Positions 47,968-56,418 of a DNA stretch of 64,000 nucleotides are shown piece by piece. Location of the stretch: NCBI RefSeq assembly GCF_017829975.1, contig NZ_JAEEGA010000002.1, positions 172,357 through 236,356 of the forward strand, written 5' to 3'. The stretch comes from Vagococcus allomyrinae. Lineage in GTDB: Bacteria > Bacillota > Bacilli > Lactobacillales > Vagococcaceae. The stretch's first letter is position 1. Each line of letters starts with the position of its first letter. A program made the position numbers and the translations under genes. The notes beneath the pieces were generated by a model, which made no database searches, was not told where the DNA came from, and worked only from the letters and a program-made list of their open reading frames with translations.

Positions 47968-48927
47968 TTACGCCTCCTTGTCAGAATAGATAATCATGCG
48001 TTCTTTAATTAAATTGAGTAAATCAGATTGAGTGATTATATTATCGTTTAAAATGGAACTTTTAATAGCATCTTCACAAACACGGATTAATTCTGCTTGA
48101 CTTAATGAAAGAGACTTAGTTATCAATTCATCTGATGGTTTAAATCCTTTTTGAAAAACAGATAATTTATACTCATATATTTTCCTTATTTCACTTTCAG
48201 AAGGAGTTTTATAATGTAGCACATCATCAAATCTTCTAAATAAGGCTTGGTCTAATAAATGATGATTATTTGTTGCAGCAATAATAATGCTGTCAGAAGA
48301 ATCTTGTTCAATAAATTGTAAAAAAGAGTTCAATATTCTCCTCATTTCGCCAACTTCATTATCAAGGCTTCTATCCGATCCAATTGCATCAAATTCGTCA
48401 AAGAAATAAACTCCAATATTATTCTCAACCGATTCAAATATCTGGCGTAATTTAGTACTCGTTTCACCCATGAACTTTGTAACTAATTTATCAATTTGAA
48501 CAGAGTATAACGGAAGATTTAATTCAGATGCAATAACGGAAGCAGTGAATGTCTTACCTGTTCCAGGAGGACCCTCAATTAATATTTTTCTACGATTGTC
48601 CATTCCGAATTGCTTTAACTTATTACTATTTTTATACTCAGATAGAATTCTCAGGATTCTTTCATGAATTTCATCAGAAACAATTAAGTCATGTAGCTTT
48701 TGATTTGGCAAGGACATTTGTAACATGGGATTACTTTGAGTTATTGGTATAATACTAGCTCTAGAAATACGTGGTTTATCAATTAACTTTTTTAGGTCTT
48801 GAGCAAGATTCACATGGTTTTTCTTTGCTTCATATGCAGCTATTTGTAATACAACCGTTTTAAATTTTTCATCATTTCCATCTAGATGAGCTTTTATTAA
48901 ACTTTTTATTTGGGCTGCAGTAGCCAT
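47968..48927 (-). CDS. AAA ATPase of an ietAS-type pair
   Basis: 319 residues from the ATG at 48927 (GGGAGGTG upstream). A helical N-terminal segment (about 1-95) precedes a single AAA module: Walker A GPPGTGKTFTAS, Walker B VYFFDEFDAIG, sensor 1 IIAATNNHHLLD, arginine fingers LFRRFDD, then a small lid domain. It precedes the S8 protease with a three-base gap, the same order as ietA-ietS. It may restrain or feed the protease; in the described ietAS the ATPase acts as the antitoxin-like partner. Confidence 0.88.
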   Translation of the reverse strand: MATAAQIKSLIKAHLDGNDEKFKTVVLQIAAYEAKKNHVNLAQDLKKLIDKPRISRASIIPITQSNPMLQMSLPNQKLHDLIVSDEIHERILRILSEYKNSNKLKQFGMDNRRKILIEGPPGTGKTFTASVIASELNLPLYSVQIDKLVTKFMGETSTKLRQIFESVENNIGVYFFDEFDAIGSDRSLDNEVGEMRRILNSFLQFIEQDSSDSIIIAATNNHHLLDQALFRRFDDVLHYKTPSESEIRKIYEYKLSVFQKGFKPSDELITKSLSLSQAELIRVCEDAIKSSILNDNIITQSDLLNLIKERMIIYSDKEA

Positions 48928-49373
48928 AAAAACACCTCCCACGCTTCGTACTTATAATAAGCCTTATTTTAATTGTATTCTCCATAGAACATAAAGTCAA
49001 TCTATACATTTTATCTATAAACTTGAATTAAATAATTCTAATTAATCATAGAATAAACTCTAGGTTACAATCAGTCTTTTTCCAGTAGATGTTTCTATCT
49101 CCCCTTCTTAGCTAAAAAAAGTAATTTTAAATAATACTTTTTAAATGAGGATTTTTCTCTTAAAAAAATGTATGTGCTCACCCCTACATACATCAAGCTT
49201 TCCATCCAAAAATCTCTGGTAGAATTCTCTGGTAGAAAACACCAAAAAAGCAACATTTTCGTCGCTTTTGGTAGAATTTTGGGAAACTGGCAGTAAAAAC
49301 GGTGGCTTATTCTCCTGAATTTTTGTTGATTTATCGCGTTTTTACTGAGTTTTACAATCATCGGTGGTACATC
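48928..49373. other. Gap between the ietAS-like pair and the Fic remnant
   Basis: AT-rich. An 88-codon minus-strand frame (49095-49361) has no ribosome site, and another frame across the same DNA is also open for about 60 codons. I cannot support a gene here. Confidence 0.4.
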
Positions 49374-49568
49374 TTACATCGAAAATACCTTAATGGGTGA
49401 AACAAAAAGATCCAATGATTTCATTTTCACTAATTGGTACTCTCGCTCAGTTAGTTTCTCAGAATCCTTGATATTGAACTTATTTCTTAAGACTGATGAA
49501 TTAGAATAAGTATATTCATTATCAGGATCATCATAGTGATAAGCTCCATAAAGTTCAGATCTAACCAT
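49374..49568 (-). pseudogene. Fic toxin N-terminal remnant
   Basis: 64 codons: YHYDDPDNEYTYSNSSVLRN, KFNIKDSEKLTEREYQL, then a divergent end. The Y-(P/S)NSxVLxNKxxIKD pattern is the N-terminus of Fic/Doc proteins. The AMPylation motif HPFxxGNG and all of the Fic core are absent. It overlaps the antitoxin stop by eight bases, as in VbhA/VbhT-like pairs. Confidence 0.7.
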
Positions 49569-49749
49569 GAGTATTCTCTTTATTTTTTTTAATTATGTAT
49601 TGTTTCATTTCTTCCACATCTTGCTTCTTAGGTTCCCATCCTTCAATCATATTTGTGCTTAATGCATACCAAACACCTTTAAAATCCTTTTGAGAGTCGA
49701 ATTTCACTCCCATAATTGTTTGTTTTGTTTTATCGATATCTAATGACAT
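49561..49749 (-). CDS. VbhA-like Fic antitoxin
   Basis: 62 residues. The C-terminal helices KGVWYALSTNMIEGWEPKKQ and DVEEMKQYIIKK match the small antitoxin domain that blocks Fic active sites in VbhA/VbhT pairs (EGxxPxxxxxxxxxxxxxG-type helix pair). Its toxin partner immediately downstream is truncated, so this is an antitoxin left without a working toxin. Confidence 0.6.
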   Translation of the reverse strand: MSLDIDKTKQTIMGVKFDSQKDFKGVWYALSTNMIEGWEPKKQDVEEMKQYIIKKNKENTHG

Positions 49750-49835
49750 TAGCTACACATCCTTTTTTTAGACTCTAGATTACATCTATTATACTAGATA
49801 ATCGTCAAGAATTCAGTAATAAAACCCTTTTCATT

Positions 49836-50070
49836 AATTGATACTATCCCTCAGTTAATTTCTCAGAATCTTTGATGTTGAACTTATTTTTTAAGACAGA
49901 TTGATTAGGATATACGTATTCATTATCAGGGACATCACAGTGCTAAGCTCCATAAAGATCAAATATGACCATGGATATTCTCTTTATTTTTCGAATTGGG
50001 TATCGTTTCATTTCTTCTACATCTTACTTCTTGGGTTCTCATCATTCTAGTCAAGCCTTTACTAATGTGA
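49836..50070 (-). pseudogene. Second, degenerate copy of the Fic remnant
   Basis: In broken frames: DVPDNEYVYPNQSVLKNKFN, IKDSEKLTE, a stop, then YQLMK. At the DNA level the segments TCAGAATC-TTGAT-TTGAACTTATTT and TATTCATTATCAGG repeat those at 49459-49520. It is therefore an older tandem duplicate of the 49374 unit. Confidence 0.7.
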
Positions 50071-50210
50071 ATCATATTTCAAGAATACTGAGTGGTACTA
50101 AATTATGACGGATGGCAAAAGGGACGATGTGAACATAATTATCATAAAACAATTTCTAAAAAATGCAAAAGTACATGAGAACGACGACTCTTTTCGTTCA
50201 TTACGCACTA

Positions 50211-50265
50211 CAAATAAAGCCAATAGACTGCTAGACTCTCCTAACATCACTATTGACTTTATTTG
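50211..50265. repeat. Long perfect-arm hairpin
   Basis: CAAATAAAG-c-CAATAG pairs with CTATTG-a-CTTTATTTG (one central mismatch, 23-base loop). There is no T-run. It lies between the Fic debris and the orphan immunity gene, in an 800-base stretch that otherwise shows no gene. Confidence 0.55.
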
Positions 50266-50557
50266 TTGGCATACCCGTTGTCAATGCCTGAGGAACTCAC
50301 GAAATGGCTAGCACCTTGGCTTGTTCCTTAAATATATTTAGACTAACATACCAACCATTTGTATTAGCACTTACATCAATGACTTCCCTCCCCTTCAAAG
50401 AAAATAAAATCAGTTTAAAGTAACCACTACTATTATCTACACTATAAATCTTACTAATCGAGCCAATCAAATAGTAACGTGCCTCTTTGTCTAATTTTTA
50501 AAGAGTGCTGAATAGTACTTAATATTGTAATTAAAAGATCGTTCATTGTTAAGGGGA

Positions 50558-50941
50558 TTATTTACCTAATAAAAAATTTATCTCCTCGTCTGTCCATTTT
50601 TGATGTATCAATTCCTTTATTTCATCAGATAATTGTAAAACTTCCTGCCACTCTAATGTCGTTTTTACTGCTTTTACATTCCATAAAGCTTCTCCTCTTT
50701 CGAGTTCTAAAAGCTTTGTTTGTAACTGTTTACTTAGAAGAGAAATATTTCTATCAATTATGTCATTATCTTCTAATACTTCTCGTGTATACGAACTCAA
50801 AGAAGCTGGATAATTAATCGCTAACTCTTCAAATATTTCATATTTAATTTCTTTATCTTCTAAATTAATTGTATTCATACCTAACCTATTTAGAGAAGAA
50901 AGGTAGTAGTCAAAAGACTGTTCTGTTGTCAATTTCTTCAT
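50558..50941 (-). CDS. Orphan immunity protein, paralogue of the 53296 gene
   Basis: 127 residues. It aligns end to end with the immunity protein of the intact LXG locus: both begin MKKLT, share a SxxFDxxxxxL opening, an LWxxxxVxxxxEWxxxLxLSDE(I/L)K stretch and a (E/H)(R/Q)W(S/T)(N/D)EEI(E/N)(Y/F)L end. The family name is unknown to me. It follows a degenerate copy of the matching toxin domain, so it is a complete orphan cassette that may protect against sister strains. Confidence 0.7.
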   Translation of the reverse strand: MKKLTTEQSFDYYLSSLNRLGMNTINLEDKEIKYEIFEELAINYPASLSSYTREVLEDNDIIDRNISLLSKQLQTKLLELERGEALWNVKAVKTTLEWQEVLQLSDEIKELIHQKWTDEEINFLLGK

Positions 50942-50951
50942 TTATCTCACC

Positions 50952-51355
50952 TCATTTGTCTCTTGGTACGATAGTTGCTTTGTCATCTGGTGTGCATATA
51001 TACCTATCATCGACTATTTTGACTCTTCCTATAGGAGCTTTTGCATATCCGCAATATGACCTTTCAGGTATACCTCCACCTATATGATAAAAAATCTTCC
51101 TTCAGAACTATAAAATTCCCAACCCAAGCCATTTGAACCATAAGATTTAACTGACCAACTATCTCCTAACATTAATTTAATTTCATTAGGCGTGTAGCCA
51201 TATAACCTTTGCGGATTAGCTATTATATCATCAAAAGAATTAGACTTCCATTGAACATTTCCAGCACCATATTTCTCTTTTAAATAATTACTCCAATCTT
51301 GCCCAGTTACTGGATTTTCTGCCCCAAAATCTATTTTAGGAGGTTTAGCCCCCCC
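50952..51355 (-). pseudogene. Orphan LXG toxin C-terminal cassette, frameshifted
   Basis: It starts in the pre-toxin linker (KPPKIDFGAENPVTGQDWSN, YLKEKYGAGNVQW), continues SFDDIIANPQRLYGYTPNEI and SYGSNGLGWEFYSSEGRFF, then shifts frame by one base and ends YHIGGGIPERSYCGYAKAPI, GRVKIVDDRYICTPDDKATIV. Every block has a counterpart in the intact effector's last 130 residues. It lacks the LXG secretion domain and a start codon. The matching immunity gene follows after ten bases. Confidence 0.85.
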
Positions 51356-51374
51356 TTAACTTTCTCAAGGTGGG

Positions 51375-51420
51375 AGATTAACTATAGCACTACAAAAAGA
51401 AACGACAAAACTAAATCGTT
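51375..51420. terminator. Terminator between orphan cassettes
   Basis: AAAGAAACGA/TCGTTCCTTT stem with flanking A and T runs, usable in either direction; next to an inter-cassette repeat. Confidence 0.5.
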
Positions 51421-51645
51421 CCTTTTTCAATAATATATTCAGCTAGTTTTTGCTAACTATGGGAAACTTGATTAGTGAGGCTATTCATTGACATACCTTT
51501 TTTCAGTAATCGAGAAAATCATGAACTAGCTTGCCTGGTTCCTCGAGCGTTTTTAGCATAACATGCCCACCGTCTGCCTTAACAGTTTAATTTGCTCTTT
51601 TAAACCTTTTCAACTCTTAATCATCACGATTACAACTATATTGTC

Positions 51646-52014
51646 TTATTCGCAATATAATTGAAGTCTGTCCACTTCTAAAGAAATATATTGTCCTACT
51701 AAATATCCATAATCTTCGAACAAGTCACTTGTAATGAAAAAACCCACATCTAAAACATTATCTTCTAACAGTTGTCCCCACAACTTGTAGTTAAACTTGT
51801 GGAGATGTCTAATTCTTTTTACTTGTTCATTTTCCTGTTTTTCAATTTCTAAAAAATCATTAATGAATATATCTATTTCCCCCTCGTACTCTTTTCCGAT
51901 CTCTAATTCCTGAGGTGATACATTAAAAGCAACAATTTTTTTCTTTTTAACTAAAAGCTCTACCTCTTCTTCAACAAGAGGATCATTTTTTCTTACTTTA
52001 ACTGTATTATTCAT
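51646..52014 (-). CDS. Probable orphan immunity protein, family unknown
   Basis: 122 residues, acidic and soluble, no membrane segment. It has a mixed strand/helix pattern (VKKKKIVAFNVSPQELEIGK, EYEGEIDIFINDFLEIEK, DVLDVGFFITSDLFEDYG-like). It directly follows a small frame ending SGKIFWKKMNDGKSISVINP (52025-52120) that looks like the tail of a toxin domain. I do not recognise the family; immunity is inferred from context. Confidence 0.5.
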   Translation of the reverse strand: MNNTVKVRKNDPLVEEEVELLVKKKKIVAFNVSPQELEIGKEYEGEIDIFINDFLEIEKQENEQVKRIRHLHKFNYKLWGQLLEDNVLDVGFFITSDLFEDYGYLVGQYISLEVDRLQLYCE

Positions 52015-52024
52015 TATTTAATCT

Positions 52025-52120
52025 CTATTCAATTGGATTAATAACTGAGATGCTCTTTCCGTCATTCATCTTTTTCCAAAAAATTTTACCACTTTCAACA
52101 TGAAATGCGGTAATCTCTCC
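52025..52120 (-). pseudogene. Toxin-domain tail fragment
   Basis: An open tail of about 31 codons (GEITAFHVESGKIFWKKMND ... VINPIE, then stop) 11 bases before the 52014 start. It has no start codon and no LXG part. It is read as the 3' end of a displaced toxin cassette whose immunity gene is the 51646 gene. Confidence 0.4.
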
Positions 52121-52158
52121 ACATCAATTGTAAAGTGCCTTTTTTATTTTGATAACTA

Positions 52159-52686
52159 TTAATTTAATTTCTCTTTTTCATCTTCCAACCATTTTTTATG
52201 GTTAGAAATAACTTTAGATAAGTGTTCCTCAGTGTAAAATTCTTGTGGAGTTAATTGATTTTCCACACCTTGATATTGATGAGGCATATCAAATGGAGAC
52301 TTCAAATCAAGCCAGAATTCGCTAATTTCTAACAAAGCATTTACATAGTCTTTATCTACGATTTTCTTCAATAGATTATTAACTAAAATCCATCTCCATC
52401 TATGATAAGACATCAAATTTTTTTCATTAGAATCCTCAATCAAATCTAGAAGCTTATATATTTCATTTTCATCATATGGTGAAAATAGACTTCCAAGCTC
52501 CCATACATACGAATTTACTTCATTTTCATTTTTAGACAGATAATCTAAGGTATATTTCATTACAAATTCATCATCAAGTATACCTTGTAGATAAAATTCG
52601 TTGTCTGAATAACCAAATCTACCGATTTTAAGCTCATTCCACGAAAAAGGAATATTATTCTTTTTAAACCCATCTATATATTTCAT
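52159..52686 (-). CDS. DUF2247-like immunity protein
   Basis: 175 residues, mainly helical: NIPFSWNELKIGRFGYSDNE, a YTLDYLSKNENEVNSYVWELGSL stretch and a KLLDLIEDSNEKNL repeat. This resembles DUF2247, a family seen as immunity proteins in Gram-positive toxin loci. It follows the remains of a toxin domain (52690-53110). No working toxin is next to it. Confidence 0.5.
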   Translation of the reverse strand: MKYIDGFKKNNIPFSWNELKIGRFGYSDNEFYLQGILDDEFVMKYTLDYLSKNENEVNSYVWELGSLFSPYDENEIYKLLDLIEDSNEKNLMSYHRWRWILVNNLLKKIVDKDYVNALLEISEFWLDLKSPFDMPHQYQGVENQLTPQEFYTEEHLSKVISNHKKWLEDEKEKLN

Positions 52687-52689
52687 TAT

Positions 52690-53110
52690 TTTATAGGCAC
52701 TCCATTCAATTCTGGATTTCTAACAAACATTCTGTGCGTAACTTTTCCGTCCTGAATTATTCAATCAAAACGCCCCATAACACCATTTTGACTTCCCTTA
52801 ATTTGATATAATTTAGTTTTACCTAAATCTGTGACTTCTGCTAAACCAGCATAATTTGTCTCAATTATTTACCATTATTTTAGTATCAAATTTTATTTCT
52901 GCAAAGTTAGCCTGCCTTGAAAACTCCTTAATAATTGTTGTTCAGTAATTTTTATCCATGAGATAGCTTTCGAGTTGACTATTCCATCAGATGCTTGGCT
53001 CCATTTGATTTTCCCACCGTTAAGATTTGATTCAAACGATTTAAGATTTGTGGTTCCTTCTCTTGGAGGTTGTGTCCCTATAATATCTTCCCAGACCGCA
53101 TCTGTAGCTC
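52690..53110 (-). pseudogene. Decayed toxin-domain cassette
   Basis: Pieces in different frames: NLNGGKIKWSQASDGIVNSKAI, a KITEQQLLRSFQG stretch, TNYAGLAEVTDLGKTKLYQI, and DGKVTHRMFVRNPELNGVPIK with a stop just before the 52686 immunity start. Several internal stops are present. It is a different toxin type from the intact effector. Family not recognised. Confidence 0.5.
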
Positions 53111-53295
53111 AATAATTTTCTCGAGTCAGAAAATAAATATTGTCAAATACATAAAAAGGAAGCTATAAAGATAAATCGCTTCTTTTTTAGTATCAACATT
53201 CTATACAATGAATATAGTCATTTTGTTCAACCCTTGGTAACTGAATTAGTTAAAGCTTTATTGTTTGATCACCAGTCTTGTGATAAAGTGTCTTT

Positions 53296-53676
53296 TTATA
53301 TTGTTTTCAAATATTCTATTTCTTCATTAGACCATCTTTCATGAAGCCTATTCTTCAACTCATCAGATAAACTAAGTATATCTAGCCACTCAGAACTTTG
53401 TCTCACGCTATCAATACTCCATAAACTTGTATTATCTATATCTAACACTTTTTTTCTAATAAGACAAGCGGCTTTTTCAATATCTTCATCAATTAGTCCA
53501 TTCTCTTTCAATTCAATTAAATTATTTTTACTGAAAAAAGAAGTAACACCGACGATAAAATCTTCAAAAATGAATGTTTCTATTTCTTCATCAGATAATT
53601 CCAAAATAAACGTCCCACTTTTCTCTAAAGTATCTATGAACCAGTCAAACTTTCCACCTAAAGTTAGTTTTTTCAA
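53296..53676 (-). CDS. Immunity protein of the LXG effector
   Basis: 126 residues, three bases downstream of the LXG toxin stop and on the same strand. It is acidic and helical, with the LWSIDSVRQSSEWLDILSLS block also found in the 50558 paralogue. Position directly after the toxin is the standard toxin-immunity order. Family not recognised. A hairpin AAAAAGGAAGC/GCTTCTTTTTT (53161-53199) downstream can end the transcript. Confidence 0.8.
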   Translation of the reverse strand: MKKLTLGGKFDWFIDTLEKSGTFILELSDEEIETFIFEDFIVGVTSFFSKNNLIELKENGLIDEDIEKAACLIRKKVLDIDNTSLWSIDSVRQSSEWLDILSLSDELKNRLHERWSNEEIEYLKTI

Positions 53677-53679
53677 CTA

Positions 53680-55146
53680 TTATTCACCATCCCATTCTAT
53701 AATTGTTGCTTTATCATTTGAGAAGTCTATATAACCTTCCCCAACAATTTTCACTTTACCAGTATCACCTGTTGAAAATCCATAATAGGAGCCCCCATGT
53801 ATTCCGTCTCCAGGATGGAAAAATACCATCCCATCTCCTTCATTAGTAAATTTCCAACCATTACCAGATGACCCGTATGTTGCCTCTGTCCAACCTTCAC
53901 CTAATATTAATTTTATTTCATTTTTAGTACTTCCATATAGTCTTCTCGGACTAGAGATAATATCATCAAAAGAATTAGGTTTCCATTGAACATTTCCAGC
54001 ACCATATTTCTCTTTAAAATAATTATTCCAATCTTGTCCAGTTACAGGGTTTTCTGCCCCAAAATCTGTTTTAGGAGGTTTCGCCCCACTAACTTTCCTC
54101 TCAGCACCTGTTTCATAAGACTTAGGTACTTGCGATATTGCCCACGCGCCTACAAACGGTTGTAACGCTAATCCATACATCATTATCTTAGCGTTCACTC
54201 TCTCCGCATCAGATATATCCTCACCCGTGATTGGGTGTTTCCCTGTTCTCAACATTTCATTATAAAATTCAAGTTCCGGATTTTTTTGCGGTTGATGCTC
54301 CGCCATAACAAGTTTGTTATACAAGGCGGTCACTTCCACTGAGGGCTTGCCTGTTTTCCTACTGACGTATTGATTGCTGTTGGTTGACCAATAATAATCC
54401 CTTAATATTTCTGCCTTAGTTGCTGGTAAATCATCGTCTGCTATTTTCTTTTTCAATTTTTCAAACTCAGTGTTGGAGACCTCTCTAGTTTCTGTAAACC
54501 AACTCCGATCGATTCCCACTGGTAAGACATAACTTCCGTCACTTTTGACTAGAGTCTTATTTAATACTATCACACTTTGCATCGCAATTTTCATAGCAGT
54601 TAAACTCTCATTAAATAGCCCACTTGTTGAAGAAGAGAATTGGTGCAACTTCTCTAGCTTTTCTTCTAGTTCCTTAATATTTTCTGCATACTCATTAGAC
54701 ATACTCCCTAGTCTAAATTGAACATTCAATAATGAGTCTAACACATTAACAGCGGAATTACTTTTAGCGAGTGACTTTGTCACCTCGATCGCTCTATCAA
54801 CCGCCAGTTTCATGGCCTTTTTTGTGTTTATTTGTTGATTTAATTTATCCTCATCCAGTTTGCCTTCACCTGAAACCATATCATGTGCGCTAATATATAA
54901 CTGCAATTCGGTCTCCAGATCTTCAATCGCCGATGTTACTCTACCAACTGTCGGAATGATCAACTCGCTAAATAGTCCTTTAGCCGCCGTATATGCTGCC
55001 CCTGCCAATGCTTGTCCATCTACTGCCGAGATAATTTGCTGACTTCCGGATTTTAACTGTTCTGATGTTGCTTTTCCACTATTTATATTGGCTTTTAGGG
55101 CACTAATTAAACTGTTTGATTCGCCACTAACATAAATCAATCCCAA
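53680..55146 (-). CDS. LXG polymorphic toxin (type VIIb secretion effector)
   Basis: 488 residues. The N-terminal LXG domain (about 1-210) begins LIYVSGESNSLISALKANIN and is a long helical hairpin that binds the two small partners encoded upstream. A middle region (to about 360) is followed by the linker PPKTDFGAENPVTGQDWNNY, then the toxin domain of about 100 residues: SPRRLYGSTKNEIKLILGEG, GNGWKFTNEGDGMVFFHPGD, HGGSYYGFSTGDTGKVKIVG and a final SNDKATIIEWDGE. I do not recognise the biochemical activity. The same C-terminal type recurs as a fragment at 50952. No type VII secretion core genes are in the window. Confidence 0.88.
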   Translation of the reverse strand: MGLIYVSGESNSLISALKANINSGKATSEQLKSGSQQIISAVDGQALAGAAYTAAKGLFSELIIPTVGRVTSAIEDLETELQLYISAHDMVSGEGKLDEDKLNQQINTKKAMKLAVDRAIEVTKSLAKSNSAVNVLDSLLNVQFRLGSMSNEYAENIKELEEKLEKLHQFSSSTSGLFNESLTAMKIAMQSVIVLNKTLVKSDGSYVLPVGIDRSWFTETREVSNTEFEKLKKKIADDDLPATKAEILRDYYWSTNSNQYVSRKTGKPSVEVTALYNKLVMAEHQPQKNPELEFYNEMLRTGKHPITGEDISDAERVNAKIMMYGLALQPFVGAWAISQVPKSYETGAERKVSGAKPPKTDFGAENPVTGQDWNNYFKEKYGAGNVQWKPNSFDDIISSPRRLYGSTKNEIKLILGEGWTEATYGSSGNGWKFTNEGDGMVFFHPGDGIHGGSYYGFSTGDTGKVKIVGEGYIDFSNDKATIIEWDGE

Positions 55147-55496
55147 GGAATCTCACTCCTTTTTTTATGCAACTTTTCGATTTCACCATCCAATACTTTT
55201 CGCTGACTCCGATAACTTTCCAATACCTCTTCTTCAGTTTCTTGCAGGTGACGATGAAATAACTGCTCTTGTTCTTCATTCATTCGCTGAAGTCGCAACG
55301 TTTCATGGTCACCATCTCGAAGGTCTTCCTCATTTATACTAGTTAAGCTACGATAGCCACGCTGAAGATGATCATTCAAAAAAAGCAAACTATCTTCCAG
55401 CTTTCTGCGGTCGTCACTTAATTCGTCTATATTTCTTTCTTTTTCAGAAATTAAACGATTGTTTCTTGAACGTTCTTGCTCATTTTTATTTCCCAT
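55137..55496 (-). CDS. DUF3958 LXG-associated protein (Lap)
   Basis: 119 residues of charged, heptad-rich helix (RLISEKERNIDELSDDRRKL, EEQEQLFHRHLQETEEEVLE). It matches DUF3958 in size, composition and position: between the DUF3130-like gene and LXG, overlapping the LXG start by ten bases. Such Lap partners bind the LXG domain and are needed for its export. Confidence 0.8.
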   Translation of the reverse strand: MGNKNEQERSRNNRLISEKERNIDELSDDRRKLEDSLLFLNDHLQRGYRSLTSINEEDLRDGDHETLRLQRMNEEQEQLFHRHLQETEEEVLESYRSQRKVLDGEIEKLHKKRSEIPWD

Positions 55497-55506
55497 AACC
55501 TTCTCC

Positions 55507-55758
55507 CTAAAACTTCATCTTATTGTCTTCAATTGCCATGATCTCCGCTATTTTAGGGAATTTCTGACTTTGTACCTGAACACAAGCCACTAGTTCCGAC
55601 AAATTCGACAGTAATTGATTATTAATCTCGGTCCCTTTTGTCATACTATCAATATTACTTTGACCTAAAGACACTTGTTGTCCTTGGTTAACTGAGACGC
55701 CACTAATACCAGAAATAGCACTTGTTGCTGTGCCTAGGTTAGATGCTACTTTACTCAT
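55507..55758 (-). CDS. DUF3130/TIGR04197-type small T7SS protein (Lap, WXG100-like)
   Basis: 83 residues: a Gly/Ser-rich N-terminus (SAISGISGVSVNQGQQVSLG) and a WXG100-like helix (IDSMTKGTEINNQLLSNLSELVACVQVQSQKFPKI). It fits the TIGR04197/DUF3130 family of small type VII proteins that pair with LXG effectors. First gene of the effector operon. Confidence 0.82.
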   Translation of the reverse strand: MSKVASNLGTATSAISGISGVSVNQGQQVSLGQSNIDSMTKGTEINNQLLSNLSELVACVQVQSQKFPKIAEIMAIEDNKMKF

Positions 55759-55847
55759 GTGTTCACCTCCTTGATTTCGCTAAAAAAGACAAATAACTCC
55801 TTTTTCTGCTGCTAGCTGCTGATTTGTACAGTACTATCTCGGTCCAT

Positions 55848-55985
55848 TTATTCGACAATTTCTATCCTATCCCAATTACGACAACTAATTTCTTGTTCTT
55901 GCGTCAACATTTGGAGTGCTTCGGTCATCGTTTGTGGGTCCTGACGGCATTTCTCAGCTGACTTAAGCCATTCTCCCAATTTTTA
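55848..55985 (-). pseudogene. Unidentified C-terminal coding remnant
   Basis: A frame of about 45 codons (EWLKSAEKCRQDPQTMTEAL, then QEISCRNWDRIEIVE and stop) with protein-like composition but no ATG and no ribosome site; a TTG could begin it. It lies upstream of the LXG operon. Origin unknown. The rest of 55759-56110 shows no gene. Confidence 0.35.
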
Positions 55986-56111
55986 TAGTTTTTATTATAC
56001 GTTATATGAAACAGAGATACCACAGAAAATACCAATAAAACTGATGAAATAAAAGGTTAAGATCAAGAATTTAGTTCCTAGAACACCACATTCTTAATTG
56101 CTTTTATCTCA

Positions 56112-56150
56112 TACAAAAAACAACTTCACCACTAACGACGAAGTTGTTGA
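56112..56150 (-). terminator. Terminator of the relB/relE remnant
   Basis: On the minus strand, AACAACTTC ... GAAGTTGTTTTTTG: nine-base stem, 12-base loop, six Ts. Confidence 0.8.
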
Positions 56151-56153
56151 TAA

Positions 56154-56417
56154 TTAGTTCTCCATTAACCGATTATACACTGTTACAATATTTACCACAC
56201 TCTGCTCTTCATCTATAAAAAAAGAATTAGATAATCCCCGATAAAATGCTTTCGTTAGATCCAAGAACTCTGTGAGGCTTATTTCCTAATGATAGCATAG
56301 CTCTATTTCTAAGCCCATCGCCGCCAGAGGGCTCTTTAAGATTTCAGTAATATAGAAAGAAATATCTGATAAATCTTTTTGAGCTTGATTTGTAATAAAA
56401 ACTTGGTATTTACTCAT
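56154..56417 (-). pseudogene. RelE/ParE toxin, broken
   Basis: It starts one base after the antitoxin stop with MSKYQVFITNQAQKDLSDIS, FYITEILKSPLAA, the usual RelE/ParE opening. The frame then shifts (GLRNRAML ... is in frame +1) and contains a TAG. The original end VVNIVTVYNRLMEN is still present. The core strands are scrambled, so no active toxin is expected. Confidence 0.75.
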
Positions 56418-56418
56418 T

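Noticed and set aside
49095-49361. 88-codon minus-strand frame downstream of the Fic remnant
   Set aside because: No ribosome site, odd composition, and a second frame is also open over the same DNA; could be a remnant but cannot be supported.
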